Assembly: GCF_937859865.1 (NCBI RefSeq)
Contig: NZ_CALMAT010000079.1
Location: 1-55,476, forward strand
Origin: an uncultured Mucilaginibacter sp.
GTDB taxonomy: Bacteria; Bacteroidota; Bacteroidia; Sphingobacteriales; Sphingobacteriaceae
DNA: 55,476 nt
Direction of reading: 5' to 3'
The position numbers were made by a program, and so were the translations under genes. Positions 33,208-42,600 of this stretch are shown piece after piece (position 1 is the first letter of the stretch; each line of letters opens with the position of its first letter). A model generated the notes under the pieces. The model saw only the letters and a list, made by a program, of their open reading frames with translations, ran no database searches and was not told the origin of the DNA.

Positions 33208-34730
33208 TGGGTAAAATAAAAACACATCAAAAATTGCCTACAAAATGGAGCGAAAGAGAAATCCTTCGCGATAAAGGACAGTTTTGGACACCCAATTGGG
33301 TTGCAGAGGCAATGATAGCTTACATAACTGAAGATACCGATTTAGTTTTTGACCCTGCCACAGGTAGGGGCGCTTTTTATGAAGCATTAACAATTCTCAA
33401 TAAACCTCTGGTTTCATTTTATGGAACTGACATTGATGAAGAAGTTTTGGCTGATGAAATCTACAATGGAACTAACTGTATTGTTGAGAAAAGAGACTTT
33501 ATAAAAAACCCGCCTAAAAGAAAGTTTAGGTCGATTGTTGCAAATCCGCCATACATACGGCATCATAGAATTGACGAAGAAACGAAGGCGGTTTTAAAAA
33601 AACTTTCAATAAATATTACCGGGGAAAAAATAGATGGAAGGGCAGGTTATCATATTTATTTTCTAATTCAAGCATTAAACCTTTTAGAGCAGGATGGGAA
33701 ACTTGCATTCATAATGCCGGCAGACACTTGTGAGGGTAAGTTTGCAAAAAATTTATGGAAATGGATTTCAGAAAATTTTTGCATAGATTGTGTTATAACA
33801 TTTGATGAAAAAGCTACACCTTTTCCAAATGTTGATACCAATGCCATTGTTTTCTTAATCAAAAATTCCATACCAACTACAAGCCTTTATTGGGTAAAGG
33901 CTAATGAAGCATATTCAACAGACCTCTTTGATTTTGTTTCATTGAAATTTAAAAAGCAAAAATTTGCAACGCTTGATGTTTTTAACCGTCAACTTAAAGA
34001 AGGGATAGCAACCGGGTTTTCACGCCCAGAGCAAAATCATAATGGTTTTAAATTTCACTTAAATGATTTTGCAAACGTTATGAGGGGCATTGCTACAGGG
34101 TCTAATGAGTTTTTCTTTTTGACTGCAACCCAAGTAAAAGAAATAAATATACCTGAAGAATTCCTTAAAAGGGCCATTGGAAGGACAAAAGATGCAACCG
34201 AAAGCATCTTGACATTAGATGATGTTCATCAATTAGAAAACGAAAACAGGCCTACTTATTTACTATCAATTAAAGGTACAGACAATGTTCCTTTATCAGT
34301 ATCAAATTATCTTGAAATTGGAGAAAAAATGGGTTTGCCCAATCGGGCATTAATCCAACAACGTAAACCTTGGTATAAAATGGAAAAACGTGAAGTGCCA
34401 CCATTGTTATTTGCATACCTTGGCAGACGGAATACAAGGTTTATAAAAAATGAGGCGGCTGTTTTACCCTTGACGGGTTTTCTTTGTGTTTATCCACTTT
34501 ATAACGACAAAGATTTTGTAGACAAACTTTGGCAAGCCCTCAATCATCCTGATACATTAGAAAACTTAAAACTTGTAGGTAAAAGTTACGGTTCAGGAGC
34601 AATAAAAGTAGAGCCAAATAATTTAAGTAAACTTCCTATTCCAGAACATATTGTAAAAGAGTTTGACTTAGAACGACAATACAAGACGGCATCAGGACAA
34701 CTTAGGATATTTAGAGAACAAGAAAATTAA
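33207..34730 (+). CDS. N6-adenine DNA methyltransferase of a type II system
   Basis: 507-residue Class I methyltransferase in gamma-type order. Motif X-like GQFWTPNWVAEAM lies near residue 25-37. SAM-binding motif I is FDPATGRGAF (48-57) with D49, and catalytic motif IV is NPPY (113-116) followed by IRHHRID. A C-terminal target-recognition region holds LIQQRKPWYKME and GSGAIKVEPNNLSKLPIP, resembling TaqI-type enzymes. It would methylate adenine in the site cut by the upstream nuclease. Start ATG at 33207 overlaps the nuclease stop by one base. Confidence 0.85.
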   Translation: MGKIKTHQKLPTKWSEREILRDKGQFWTPNWVAEAMIAYITEDTDLVFDPATGRGAFYEALTILNKPLVSFYGTDIDEEVLADEIYNGTNCIVEKRDFIKNPPKRKFRSIVANPPYIRHHRIDEETKAVLKKLSINITGEKIDGRAGYHIYFLIQALNLLEQDGKLAFIMPADTCEGKFAKNLWKWISENFCIDCVITFDEKATPFPNVDTNAIVFLIKNSIPTTSLYWVKANEAYSTDLFDFVSLKFKKQKFATLDVFNRQLKEGIATGFSRPEQNHNGFKFHLNDFANVMRGIATGSNEFFFLTATQVKEINIPEEFLKRAIGRTKDATESILTLDDVHQLENENRPTYLLSIKGTDNVPLSVSNYLEIGEKMGLPNRALIQQRKPWYKMEKREVPPLLFAYLGRRNTRFIKNEAAVLPLTGFLCVYPLYNDKDFVDKLWQALNHPDTLENLKLVGKSYGSGAIKVEPNNLSKLPIPEHIVKEFDLERQYKTASGQLRIFREQEN

Positions 34731-34776
34731 TACCATAGGCAGCAAACTTCCCTTAGCATTAGTTTTGTAAAAAAAC

Positions 34777-34860
34777 CAACTTTTATTTTAATATTTTACT
34801 TAAGTTCCAACTGACCATCAAAATTTAGCCGGTAAAAGAAGCATCAACATTTGTTTATAA
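34777..34860 (+). repeat. 84-bp direct repeat, left copy
   Basis: Begins CAACTTTTATTTTA and ends AACATTTGTTTATAA. It matches 36836-36919 with five differences by eye. It contains an exact 12-mer copy at 34833-34844 and lies just after the methyltransferase gene. Confidence 0.88.
34833..34844 (-). repeat. Dispersed 12-mer in the left direct repeat
   Basis: Exact TAAAAGAAGCAT, preceded by AAATTTAGCCGG. Confidence 0.85.
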
Positions 34861-35059
34861 ATTTGACTTTGGTTTTGGGCTGACAAGTTTCAAATACCAG
34901 TTCTTCGCCAAGTCCAGAACGTTGGCTGCAAGTCTGACAGACCTTACGTTGCATACAAACATCCAAACTTTTGGACTTCTCAATACAATAACTTTGGACT
35001 TTACAGGAAAGCTTACTGAAAATTTTATGTTCAACTTTACAGCATAAAATTTTCAGAAA

Positions 35060-35965
35060 ATGGGAAATAAAAAAGCATATATCATTACGGGGCCAACTTC
35101 AGGAATTGGCTATGAAACAGCATTAGAACTCGCTAAACACGGAACTGTTATTCTCGTTGGGCGAAATCATGAGAAACTGGAGCAAGTACAAAAGACTATA
35201 AAAGACAACGGACAAAATGCAGTATCAGTAGTTTGCGATATTTCAGATGTTATAAGTGTAAGACGTGCAGCGCAGCAAATCATTGAACTTAATCTTCCGT
35301 TAGGCGGACTACTAAACAACGCAGGAATTATGTCTTCAAAAGCAACAAAAAGCAAGCAAGGTTTTGATATGACTTATGCTACCAATCATCTCGGAGCATT
35401 TGCATTAACCGAAGCACTTGCGCCTCATCTTCCTGATGGTGCAAATGTTGTGTTCATTGCTTCTGCAATTGAAAACCCTGAACGCAAACCTGCAAAGGTT
35501 ATGGGAATGAAAGGCGGTCGTTATATTTCTGCAGAAGCAAGTGCAAGGGGCGAGTGGAAAGAGGGCGGTTCTAAAATGGCAGGCACAGATGCTTACGCCA
35601 CATCAAAGCAATGTATTCTTGCTTCCTCATTTGCTTTTGCACGGGAAACACCAAGGTTGCATTTCAACGCTGTAGACCCGGGAATAACTCGTGGAACAAA
35701 TCTTGGTGGCGAAAGCACAAATGCCATTGTTCGCTTCATATTTGGGCATCTGCTAGCTATACTTCCGCCCTTTTCTAAATACAGCAGCACACCTAAGAAA
35801 TCGGCAAAAGTCATCACAAAAATTTTAACAGATACATCAGGCAATACAGGTGTTTATTATGACGAAAAAGGTCAACCAATGCAAGGTTCAGAACAGGTAA
35901 GAGATATAAAATTTCAAGACCGTGTTGTGGCCGAAACACGAGCCTTATTAGCGAAAGTGAAATAA
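35060..35965 (+). CDS. SDR-family oxidoreductase (retinol dehydrogenase-like)
   Basis: Short-chain dehydrogenase of 301 residues. The cofactor loop is TGPTSGIGYETA (about 10-21), VGRNHEKL after beta-2 suggests NADP preference, and the structural element is LLNNAGIMSSK. Catalytic Y179 and K183 occur in DAYATSKQC. Length and the GFDMTYATNHLGAFALTE segment match the retinol dehydrogenase/WW-oxidoreductase-like branch. It is followed after 26 bases by an AraC-type regulator, and both are enclosed by the 84-bp direct repeats, so they probably moved together. Substrate unknown. Confidence 0.85.
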   Translation: MGNKKAYIITGPTSGIGYETALELAKHGTVILVGRNHEKLEQVQKTIKDNGQNAVSVVCDISDVISVRRAAQQIIELNLPLGGLLNNAGIMSSKATKSKQGFDMTYATNHLGAFALTEALAPHLPDGANVVFIASAIENPERKPAKVMGMKGGRYISAEASARGEWKEGGSKMAGTDAYATSKQCILASSFAFARETPRLHFNAVDPGITRGTNLGGESTNAIVRFIFGHLLAILPPFSKYSSTPKKSAKVITKILTDTSGNTGVYYDEKGQPMQGSEQVRDIKFQDRVVAETRALLAKVK

Positions 35966-35991
35966 AGTATGCGTAAATTCGGCAATGCAAA

Positions 35992-36795
35992 ATGAAAGAT
36001 AATACAGTCAACATGCCGTATGTGGGAAAAGAAATTTCGCCTGAACAATTTATTGCTGAACATACTTTCGTGTACGTTGTAAAAGGAATAATGAACCTTT
36101 ATGACGGAAGCGGGCTACAGGCATTGAAATCGGGTGCATGCTGCATTGCCCGCAAAAACCGCTTGGTACGCTTTAATAAAGTTAAAGTTGATGGCGAGTT
36201 GGAAAAAGTATTTGTCTTTTTTGATGAAACATTTTTAAAAAGGTTTCAGGAAAAACATAAAAGCAATACGACCAAGTTTACCTCTTCTTCAACGCTTGTA
36301 AACGTAAACAATAATGAGTTTCTGCCGGATTATATTCAGTCGTTACACCCATATTACAATCATGGAAAAATTAATGATGCTTTTGCTGACGTGAAGCGTG
36401 AAGAGCTATTAATTATTTTGCTGCAACAACAGCCTGAGCTGGCAGGTTTATTTTTTGATTATGGTATTCCTGAAAAAATAAACATTGAAGAATTTATGAA
36501 TCGTAATTTCAAATTCAATGTTAGTATTGAACGGTTTGCTTTTTTGACAGGAAGAAGTCTGTCGGCTTTTAAACGAGATTTCAATGCAACGTTTAACAAC
36601 ACACCCAATCAATGGTTAGTGCAAAGACGATTGCAAGAAGCTCATTTTCTCATTGACAAAAAAAATAAAAAGCCAACAGAAATTTATCTTGACTTAGGCT
36701 TTGAAGCCTTGTCTCACTTTTCATTCGTTTTTAAAAAACAATTTGGACTGTCACCAACCGAACTGACAGAACGAAAGACGAAGATCAACCGCTAA
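35992..36795 (+). CDS. AraC-family transcriptional regulator
   Basis: 267 residues. The N-terminal two thirds form a cupin-like sensor region (YVGKEISPEQFIAEHTFVYVVKGIMNLYDGSG). The C-terminal part has the two helix-turn-helix units of AraC/XylS: FAFLTGRSLSAFKRDFNATF and PTEIYLDLGFEALSHFSFVF, ending KKQFGLSPTELTE. It probably regulates the SDR gene next to it and responds to an unknown small molecule. Start ATG at 35992. Confidence 0.85.
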   Translation: MKDNTVNMPYVGKEISPEQFIAEHTFVYVVKGIMNLYDGSGLQALKSGACCIARKNRLVRFNKVKVDGELEKVFVFFDETFLKRFQEKHKSNTTKFTSSSTLVNVNNNEFLPDYIQSLHPYYNHGKINDAFADVKREELLIILLQQQPELAGLFFDYGIPEKINIEEFMNRNFKFNVSIERFAFLTGRSLSAFKRDFNATFNNTPNQWLVQRRLQEAHFLIDKKNKKPTEIYLDLGFEALSHFSFVFKKQFGLSPTELTERKTKINR

Positions 36796-36835
36796 CAAGG
36801 GGTTTGGCGTTATTGTGGCAGGACGATTTAAACAT

Positions 36836-36919
36836 CAACTTTTATTTTATTATTTTGCATAAGTTCCAACTGACCATCAAAATTTAGCCGATAAAAGAAG
36901 CATCAACATTTGATTATAA
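36836..36919 (+). repeat. 84-bp direct repeat, right copy
   Basis: Near-identical to 34777-34860. With it, it encloses the SDR and AraC genes in a segment of about 2.06 kb. It contains an exact 12-mer at 36892-36903. Confidence 0.88.
36892..36903 (-). repeat. Dispersed 12-mer in the right direct repeat
   Basis: Exact TAAAAGAAGCAT; its flanks match those of the left copy except one base (CCGA instead of CCGG). Confidence 0.85.
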
Positions 36920-36959
36920 TCTCATTTTCACAATCTTTAAATTATAAAAATCTACAACC

Positions 36960-37073
36960 ATAACCCGTAAACAACTTTTCTGGCGGATACTATTTTTACT
37001 ACTCTTGTTTAGTTTGATTAAAAATTGGAAAGATGTAAAAAACGGTTTTATGGATGGTGTAAAAGAAAGTTAG
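36960..37073 (+). pseudogene. Small membrane-protein ORF without a standard start
   Basis: A frame of 37 codons reads ITRKQLFWRILFLLLLFSLI, then KNWKDVKNGFMDGVKES and a stop. This has the look of a small single-pass membrane protein. The first codon is ATA, and an in-frame stop lies four codons upstream, so no ATG, GTG or early TTG is available. It may be a gene whose ATG mutated to ATA, or it may use a rare start. Confidence 0.4.
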
Positions 37074-37207
37074 AACAAAGATAATGTTACAAGTATGAAA
37101 AAAATAGTTAAGCTTGTTTTGGATAAATAAATGTTTATAACGCAGCCATTTCAATTAGCTTATCCGCAGTTTCAACTACCAATTTTTATAAAATTGTTTT
37201 CGTGAAA

Positions 37208-37244
37208 AAAATGCCAGCCCGAACAATATCCAAGCTGGCATTTT
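37208..37244 (-). terminator. Rho-independent terminator of the 37270-38940 operon
   Basis: Perfect 11-base arms AAAATGCCAGC and GCTGGCATTTT with a 15-base loop. On the minus strand it follows the stop at 37270 and is itself followed by a short T-run (TTTTTTCACG). Confidence 0.85.
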
Positions 37245-37269
37245 AATATTAAAAAATTAAAAGGCAAAA

Positions 37270-37773
37270 CTAATATTGTAATGCTTTTTTCTTCTTTTTC
37301 TTGTTAAAATATAAAACCATCCCAGTCAAAACCACTCCAGTAGCAATTTTTGTAACGAAACCTTTCCGGTTAAATTTCCATTCGGCTTTTAAGCCTTTTT
37401 CTGCAAAAATATTGGGGATATGGCCGTGTTTTAAATCGTCTATCATGCCTTCCACCACGTTAATCCGGTCGGCCAGCAACAAAGGCAGCCAGTGGCCGTA
37501 TTCGTTTTCACTGAAATTTTTAAAGGCGTAACGACGGATAACGCCGCTTAAACCGGAAGGCGGAACAGAAGTGCCAAACACAGCCGTTAAATTTGGGCGT
37601 TCGATGGAATGCAGGATTTCAACCGTTTCTTTTTGCAGCACTGGCCGTACCCAATTGATGCGGTTGTGGTCATCGCCGTTGTAGTGTTTCATCGGATAGG
37701 TTGGTTCGTTTTTCGGGTCGGCATCTACGCCCCAACCATTGATATGCGTATAATCGTTTGTTGTATTTTCCAT
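37270..37773 (-). CDS. Hypothetical protein with C-terminal membrane anchor
   Basis: 167 residues: a soluble polar region (NGWGVDADPKNEPTYPMKHY, DDHNRINWVRP), then a helical part (GHWLPLLLADRINVVEGMIDDL). One predicted membrane segment near the end (TKIATGVVLTGMVLYF) is followed by a Lys-rich tail (NKKKKKKALQY), consistent with a cytoplasmic C-terminus. I do not know the function. It lies 12 bases downstream of the zinc alcohol dehydrogenase gene, so the two form an operon ended by the hairpin at 37208-37244. Confidence 0.7.
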   Translation of the reverse strand: MENTTNDYTHINGWGVDADPKNEPTYPMKHYNGDDHNRINWVRPVLQKETVEILHSIERPNLTAVFGTSVPPSGLSGVIRRYAFKNFSENEYGHWLPLLLADRINVVEGMIDDLKHGHIPNIFAEKGLKAEWKFNRKGFVTKIATGVVLTGMVLYFNKKKKKKALQY

Positions 37774-37785
37774 GATCGTTCTTTT

Positions 37786-38940
37786 TTATTTTTTGGCAGA
37801 TGGCGGGATCAAAACTGTTTTGATACAGTCGTCTAATTTTGATGAAAAAATATGGTAAGCATCGGCAACTTCTTCCAAAGGCACACGGTGCGTTATAATT
37901 CCTTTCGGGTTTAAACGGCCGGCGCGGACATGCTCGATCAGCCTCGGCAGCAAGCGTTTAACCGAAGATTGGTTGGCCCGAACGGTGAGTCCTTTGTTCA
38001 GTACGTTGCCAATTGGAACGAGGTTGTCCGTAGGGCCGTAAACGCCAACAACAGAAACAATTCCGCCTTTTTTTACAGAGTTGATTGCCCAATGCAGTGC
38101 CGTAGCAGAACCAGCCTGCAAAAGCAGTTTTTTGCCGGTGATGGTTTGCAAAGCATCGCCTGTGGCATCGGCGCCAACGCAATCAATACAAACATCGGCC
38201 CCAAACCAATCGGTTGTTTGCTTTACAAACATTACCGGGTCTTCCATTTCTTTAAAGTTATAAGCCTCGCACTGCGCATATTTTTTGACGAATTCCAAGC
38301 GGTAATCCAAGTGATCAATCACAATTACCCGGCCTGCACCAAAAAGCCAGGCACATTTTGCCGCTAAAATCCCAACCGGTCCGGCGCCAAAAATTACAAC
38401 CGTGTCGCCGGTTTTTATGCCGCCCATTTCTGCCGCTTGGTAACCGGTTGGTACAACGTCAGTCAGTAAAACCGCGTCATCGTGGTCCATCCAATCCGGG
38501 ATAACCGTCGGGCCAACATCAGCGTAAGGAACACGGACATATTCTGCCTGTCCGCCATCATACCCGCCGGCCGTATGCGAATAACCAAAAATTCCGCCGA
38601 CAGCAGTGGCCTGGGAATTTGATTCGTGGCAATTGCCGTACAGTTCCTGCTTGCAAAAAGCACATTTTCCGCAGGCCACGTTAAAAGGCACGATCACGTT
38701 ATCGCCCACTTTTAAGTTTTGTACCGATGCGCCTATATCTTCTACCACGCCTATAAATTCGTGCCCGAAAGTTGACCCAACCCGGGTATCCGGCACCAAA
38801 CCATGGTACAAATGTAAATCCGAACCGCAGATACAAGATCGTGTAACACGGACAATGGCATCTTCGGGATGCAGGATTTCGGGTAATGGCTTTTGGTCTG
38901 CCCGTACCCGGCGCGGGCCGCGGTAATTCATTGCTAACAT
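37786..38940 (-). CDS. Zinc-dependent alcohol dehydrogenase (formaldehyde-dehydrogenase-like)
   Basis: Medium-chain dehydrogenase of 384 residues. Catalytic zinc ligands are seen in SCICGSDLHLYHG (Cys, with the following GHE), FGHEFIGVVEDIG and VLLTDVVPTGY. The structural-zinc Cys cluster is CGKCAFCKQELYGNC and the Rossmann loop is VVIFGAGPVGILAA. Length and spacing resemble the glutathione-independent formaldehyde dehydrogenase/sorbitol dehydrogenase-like branch. Two in-frame ATGs (MLAM) make the first residues uncertain. Likely an NAD-linked aldehyde or alcohol oxidase; substrate unknown. Confidence 0.88.
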   Translation of the reverse strand: MLAMNYRGPRRVRADQKPLPEILHPEDAIVRVTRSCICGSDLHLYHGLVPDTRVGSTFGHEFIGVVEDIGASVQNLKVGDNVIVPFNVACGKCAFCKQELYGNCHESNSQATAVGGIFGYSHTAGGYDGGQAEYVRVPYADVGPTVIPDWMDHDDAVLLTDVVPTGYQAAEMGGIKTGDTVVIFGAGPVGILAAKCAWLFGAGRVIVIDHLDYRLEFVKKYAQCEAYNFKEMEDPVMFVKQTTDWFGADVCIDCVGADATGDALQTITGKKLLLQAGSATALHWAINSVKKGGIVSVVGVYGPTDNLVPIGNVLNKGLTVRANQSSVKRLLPRLIEHVRAGRLNPKGIITHRVPLEEVADAYHIFSSKLDDCIKTVLIPPSAKK

Positions 38941-39153
38941 AATTTTTCCTCTCTTTTTGTTTAATATATATAATGGTTGCTATTAGAATTTGTAACAATC
39001 GCAAATTCAAGTAAGCATATAATTATAAATTAATGCTTATTAGGTAAATGCTATTTCATTATAGTTTGTTTTGAATGGCAGAAATCAAATTATTCAGATC
39101 AAAAAGCAGTAAGAAGAAGGGCCTGTTTATTTTTCTATGGCCAAAATTTTACG

Positions 39154-39165
39154 ATGCTTCTTTTA
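39154..39165 (+). repeat. Dispersed 12-mer upstream of the adhesin
   Basis: Exact core, tail TGCCTATATAATTG; inverted with 39235-39246. Confidence 0.85.
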
Positions 39166-39234
39166 TGCCTATATAATTGCAGGTTTTGATTGCTTCCGGT
39201 ACATCAACTACAATAAGTACTGATTTTTATAGGG

Positions 39235-39246
39235 TAAAAGAAGCAT
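39235..39246 (-). repeat. Dispersed 12-mer, reverse copy with CTGAT/ATCAG flanks
   Basis: Exact TAAAAGAAGCAT. On the minus strand the unit reads CTGAT-core-CCCTATAAAA-ATCAG, with five-base complementary flanks. Confidence 0.88.
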
Positions 39247-39294
39247 CAGCCAAAAAGCTTAAACAACTCGTTACCCATACAAAAAATATAGTGG

Positions 39295-39306
39295 TAAAAA
39301 CAGTAT
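39295..39306 (-). repeat. Sister word, reverse copy
   Basis: Exact TAAAAACAGTAT, 49 bases after the reverse 12-mer. Confidence 0.65.
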
Positions 39307-39576
39307 TACTTAAAAGCAAATTTGTGTTGATAATTATCTTTCCAATAAATAACTACATCCAATTTTGAAACTGGTTTTCCCAAAACAAAAAACGCGTTTT
39401 AGTGCGTAACTGTTTTTCCTTCAAAGTAAAAGCAGTGTAAACCAGTTACTTGAACTTAAATCACTTCCTTTCGTAAAAGGCCAGAACGGTTGTTTTTTAG
39501 CTGAATGCACAGGTGGCTGGCTCTTGCGCCGATTGCTAATTTCTATTCGCACATTTCAAAAAACAGGCTTAAAGAC

Positions 39577-39583
39577 AGGAGGG
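39577..39583 (+). promoter_or_regulatory. Strong Shine-Dalgarno (AGGAGGG) before the leader ORF
   Basis: AGGAGGG lies five bases before the ATG at 39589. Such a match is unusual in Bacteroidota, where most genes lack one, and supports translation of the short ORF. Confidence 0.7.
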
Positions 39584-39588
39584 AATTT

Positions 39589-39666
39589 ATGTTTGAAACT
39601 TTCTTAAGTACAGCACCTGTCGTCCTCGGTCCGGCTTATGGTTTAACCTTTTATAAGGTTGTATGA
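39589..39666 (+). CDS. 25-codon leader ORF overlapping the adhesin start
   Basis: Begins MFETFLSTAPVV and ends TFYKVV. Its stop TGA (39664-39666) overlaps the ATG of the 2495-residue adhesin (39663-39665) in the order ATGA, a layout that usually means translational coupling. A strong Shine-Dalgarno precedes it, whereas the adhesin start has no obvious one. It is too short for a fold. I read it as a translated leader that delivers ribosomes to the adhesin start; it could instead be the start of an alternative control switch. Function is inference. Confidence 0.6.
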   Translation: MFETFLSTAPVVLGPAYGLTFYKVV

Positions 39667-42600
39667 GAAGGTTTTTACTGTTAGTTGCTTTTATTATAGC
39701 TTATGCTGTATCAACAAAAGCACAAGTACCAACTATTAACGTTGATTTGTCTTCTTCAAATATCCCATGGACTTACTATTCGGCAAGAGGCGGATATCTT
39801 TGTAGTGACAATACAACTACTAAATGTATTATTTTTAACATCACCCTAAACCCTAATACAAACCTTTTAAATTTTACTGCAGACCAATTAACCGGAGCAA
39901 GTTTTTACACCGTAACTTATCCAGGGGATCAAATTTGCGGTAGTCATCTTTATCCGATTGGCACAGCAGCCTGTATCACGCCTAATTCAACCAATGTCAT
40001 TATTTCTTTTTGTAAGCCAGGCGGCAATGCTGTAAATTATACCATAACGGCATCGTCAACCGTTACTGCTTCCGGCCCCGGAACGCTTAGGCAAGGTTGT
40101 ACCGGTGCAATGACGGTAACTGGTTTAAACACTTCTGGTTTAACATGGACATCCGTTTATCCTGGTGCTGCCGGAACTTATAATGCTTATTTAAGTTGTA
40201 CTTCGGGTTGCACAACCACTTATGTTACGCCGGCAATAGGGGCGCCGCCTTATATTGATTATCAGGTTTCGGGCACTACTACTGCTACAAACTGTGTTCA
40301 AAGTAAAACTGCTGTGGTGCGTGTTTATACCTTTCCACCGCTTAACGTAACAATCAATCCTGCAAGTGCTGTGATTTGTAACGGAAACCCGGTTACTTTG
40401 GCCGCAAACGTTACCGGTGGAAACCCCGCTTATACTTATTCCTGGGCGAAAGACGGGCAGTCAATTTCGCAGACCACTTCTTCCATTACCGTTTCTGCAG
40501 CAGGCAATTATACCGTTACCGTTGCCGATCAAATTCCGAACTGTCCTGCAGTTCCCCAATCCGTAGCGGTAACTGCTGCCCAAACCCCGCCTGTGCCAAC
40601 AGCCAGCAATGCCAGTACTTGCGCCAATAGCACGGCCACTTTAACCGCTACTGCGCCCGGCGGAAGCTATGAATGGTACAATGCTGCCACAGGCGGAACC
40701 CCGCAGGGAACAGGTGCCACATTTACTACGCCCGCGCTTACGGCAAATACCACTTACTATGTACAAACTACCCTAAATGGTTGTACCAGCGCGCGTACAC
40801 CGGTTACGGTAACCGTTAATCAGGTTCCAAACGCACCAACAGCTTCCGGAACAACTATTTGCAGCGGTAGCCAGGCAACATTAACCGCAAGCGGCTCAAC
40901 CGGAAGTTACCAATGGTTTGATGCAGCAACCGGTGGAAATTTGCTTCCCGCTAACGGTGCTTCTTTTACCACGCCGGTTTTACAAAACACCACTACCTAC
41001 TATGTGCAAACTACGGTTAACGGTTGTACCAGTACGCGCACCTCAGTTACGGTTACGGTAAACCAAACGCCAGATGCGCCAACGGCAGCAGGAATCAATA
41101 TTTGCAGCGGCGGCACAGCAACTTTAACTGCAACGGCACCCGGCGGAAGTTACCAGTGGTTTGATGTACCTTCGGGTGGCGTGCCGCTTCCTGGCAATGC
41201 TTCTTTTACCACATCTTTTTTAACCTCTACCAAAACATATTATGTGCAAACAACGGTTAACAATTGCACCAGTGCGCGTACCCCGGTTACGGTTACCGTT
41301 ACACCAATTCCGGATGCACCAACTGTTAGCAACACATCAGTTTGTAGCGGTAGCCGGGCAACATTAACAGCCAGCGGCTCGACGGGGAGTTATGCGTGGT
41401 TTGATGTTGCTTCGGGCGGAACACCACTATCCGGCAATGCTTCTTTTACCACCTCAAATTTATCAAGCACAACTAATTATTACGTGCAAACTACGGTAAA
41501 TGGTTGTACCAGTTCGCGTACGGCAGTTACGGTAACGGTCAATCAAATTCCTGCTGCGCCAACTGCATCAGGAACAACAATTTGCAGTGGAAACCCGGCT
41601 ACGCTAACCGCAACCGCTCCGGGTGGGACTTATAACTGGTATGCCGCTTCAACCGGTGGAACGCCGCTTGCAACCAATGCTTCTTTTATCACACAAAATT
41701 TAGCATCAACCACAACTTTTTATGTTGATGTTACTTCTGCCGATGGTTGTACCAGTACGCGTACGCCGGTTACGGTAACTGTCAACCAAATTCCGGCTGC
41801 GCCTACTGCTTCCGGAACAACCATTTGCAGCGGAAACCCGGCTACGCTAACCGCAACTGCCCCCGGCGGAACTTACAACTGGTATACCGCTTCAACCGGT
41901 GGAACGCCCCTTGCAACCAATGCTTCTTTTACCGCACAAAATTTAACATCTACCACCATTTTTTATGTTGATGTTACTTCTGCCGATGGTTGCGTAAGCT
42001 CGAGAACTCCGGTTACGGTAACAGTCAACCAAATTCCGGATGTGCCAACTGCTTCCGGAACAACGATTTGCAGTGGAAACCCGACCACTTTAACCGCAAC
42101 TGCCCCCGGCGGGACTTACAACTGGTATGCCGCTGCCTCAGGTGGAACGCCGCTTGCAACCAATGCTTCTTTTACCGCACTAAATTTATCAACCACAACT
42201 ACTTTTTATGTTGATGTTACTTCTGCCGATGGCTGCACCAGCCTGCGTACACCGGTTACGGTAACAGTTAATCAAATCCCTGCTGCGCCAAGTGTTTTTG
42301 GAACACCAGTTTGCAGCGGTAGCCAGACAACATTAACTGCAAGCGGTTCGAACGGGAGTTATGCGTGGTTTGATGCTGCTTCGGGTGGTAATTTACTGCC
42401 CGCAAGCGGTGCTTCTTTTACCACCCCAAATTTATCAAGCACAACTAATTATTACGTGCAAACTACGGTTAACGGTTGTACAAGTTCGAGAACTGCGGTT
42501 ACGGTAACGGTTAACCAAATGCCGGATGCGCCAACTGCATCAGGAACAACGATTTGCAGTGGAAACCCGGCCACTTTAACCGCAACTGCTTCCGGCGGAA

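Larger units (their letters stand above)
34731..35059. other. Intergenic region between methyltransferase and SDR genes
   Basis: Contains the left 84-bp repeat and then about 200 bases with no credible ORF or recognisable element before the SDR start. Confidence 0.4.
38941..39588. other. Long upstream region of the giant adhesin
   Basis: About 650 bases. It contains a motif inverted pair (39154-39165, 39235-39246), a sister-word copy (39295-39306) and no credible larger gene. The last 200 bases probably hold the promoter of the leader-adhesin unit, but I could not place it. Confidence 0.45.

Noticed and set aside
39520-39545. Sigma-54 promoter before the leader-adhesin unit (TGGCT ... CTTGC)
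   Set aside because: The GG-GC spacing is one base short of the required distance, and sigma-54 sites were not otherwise indicated.
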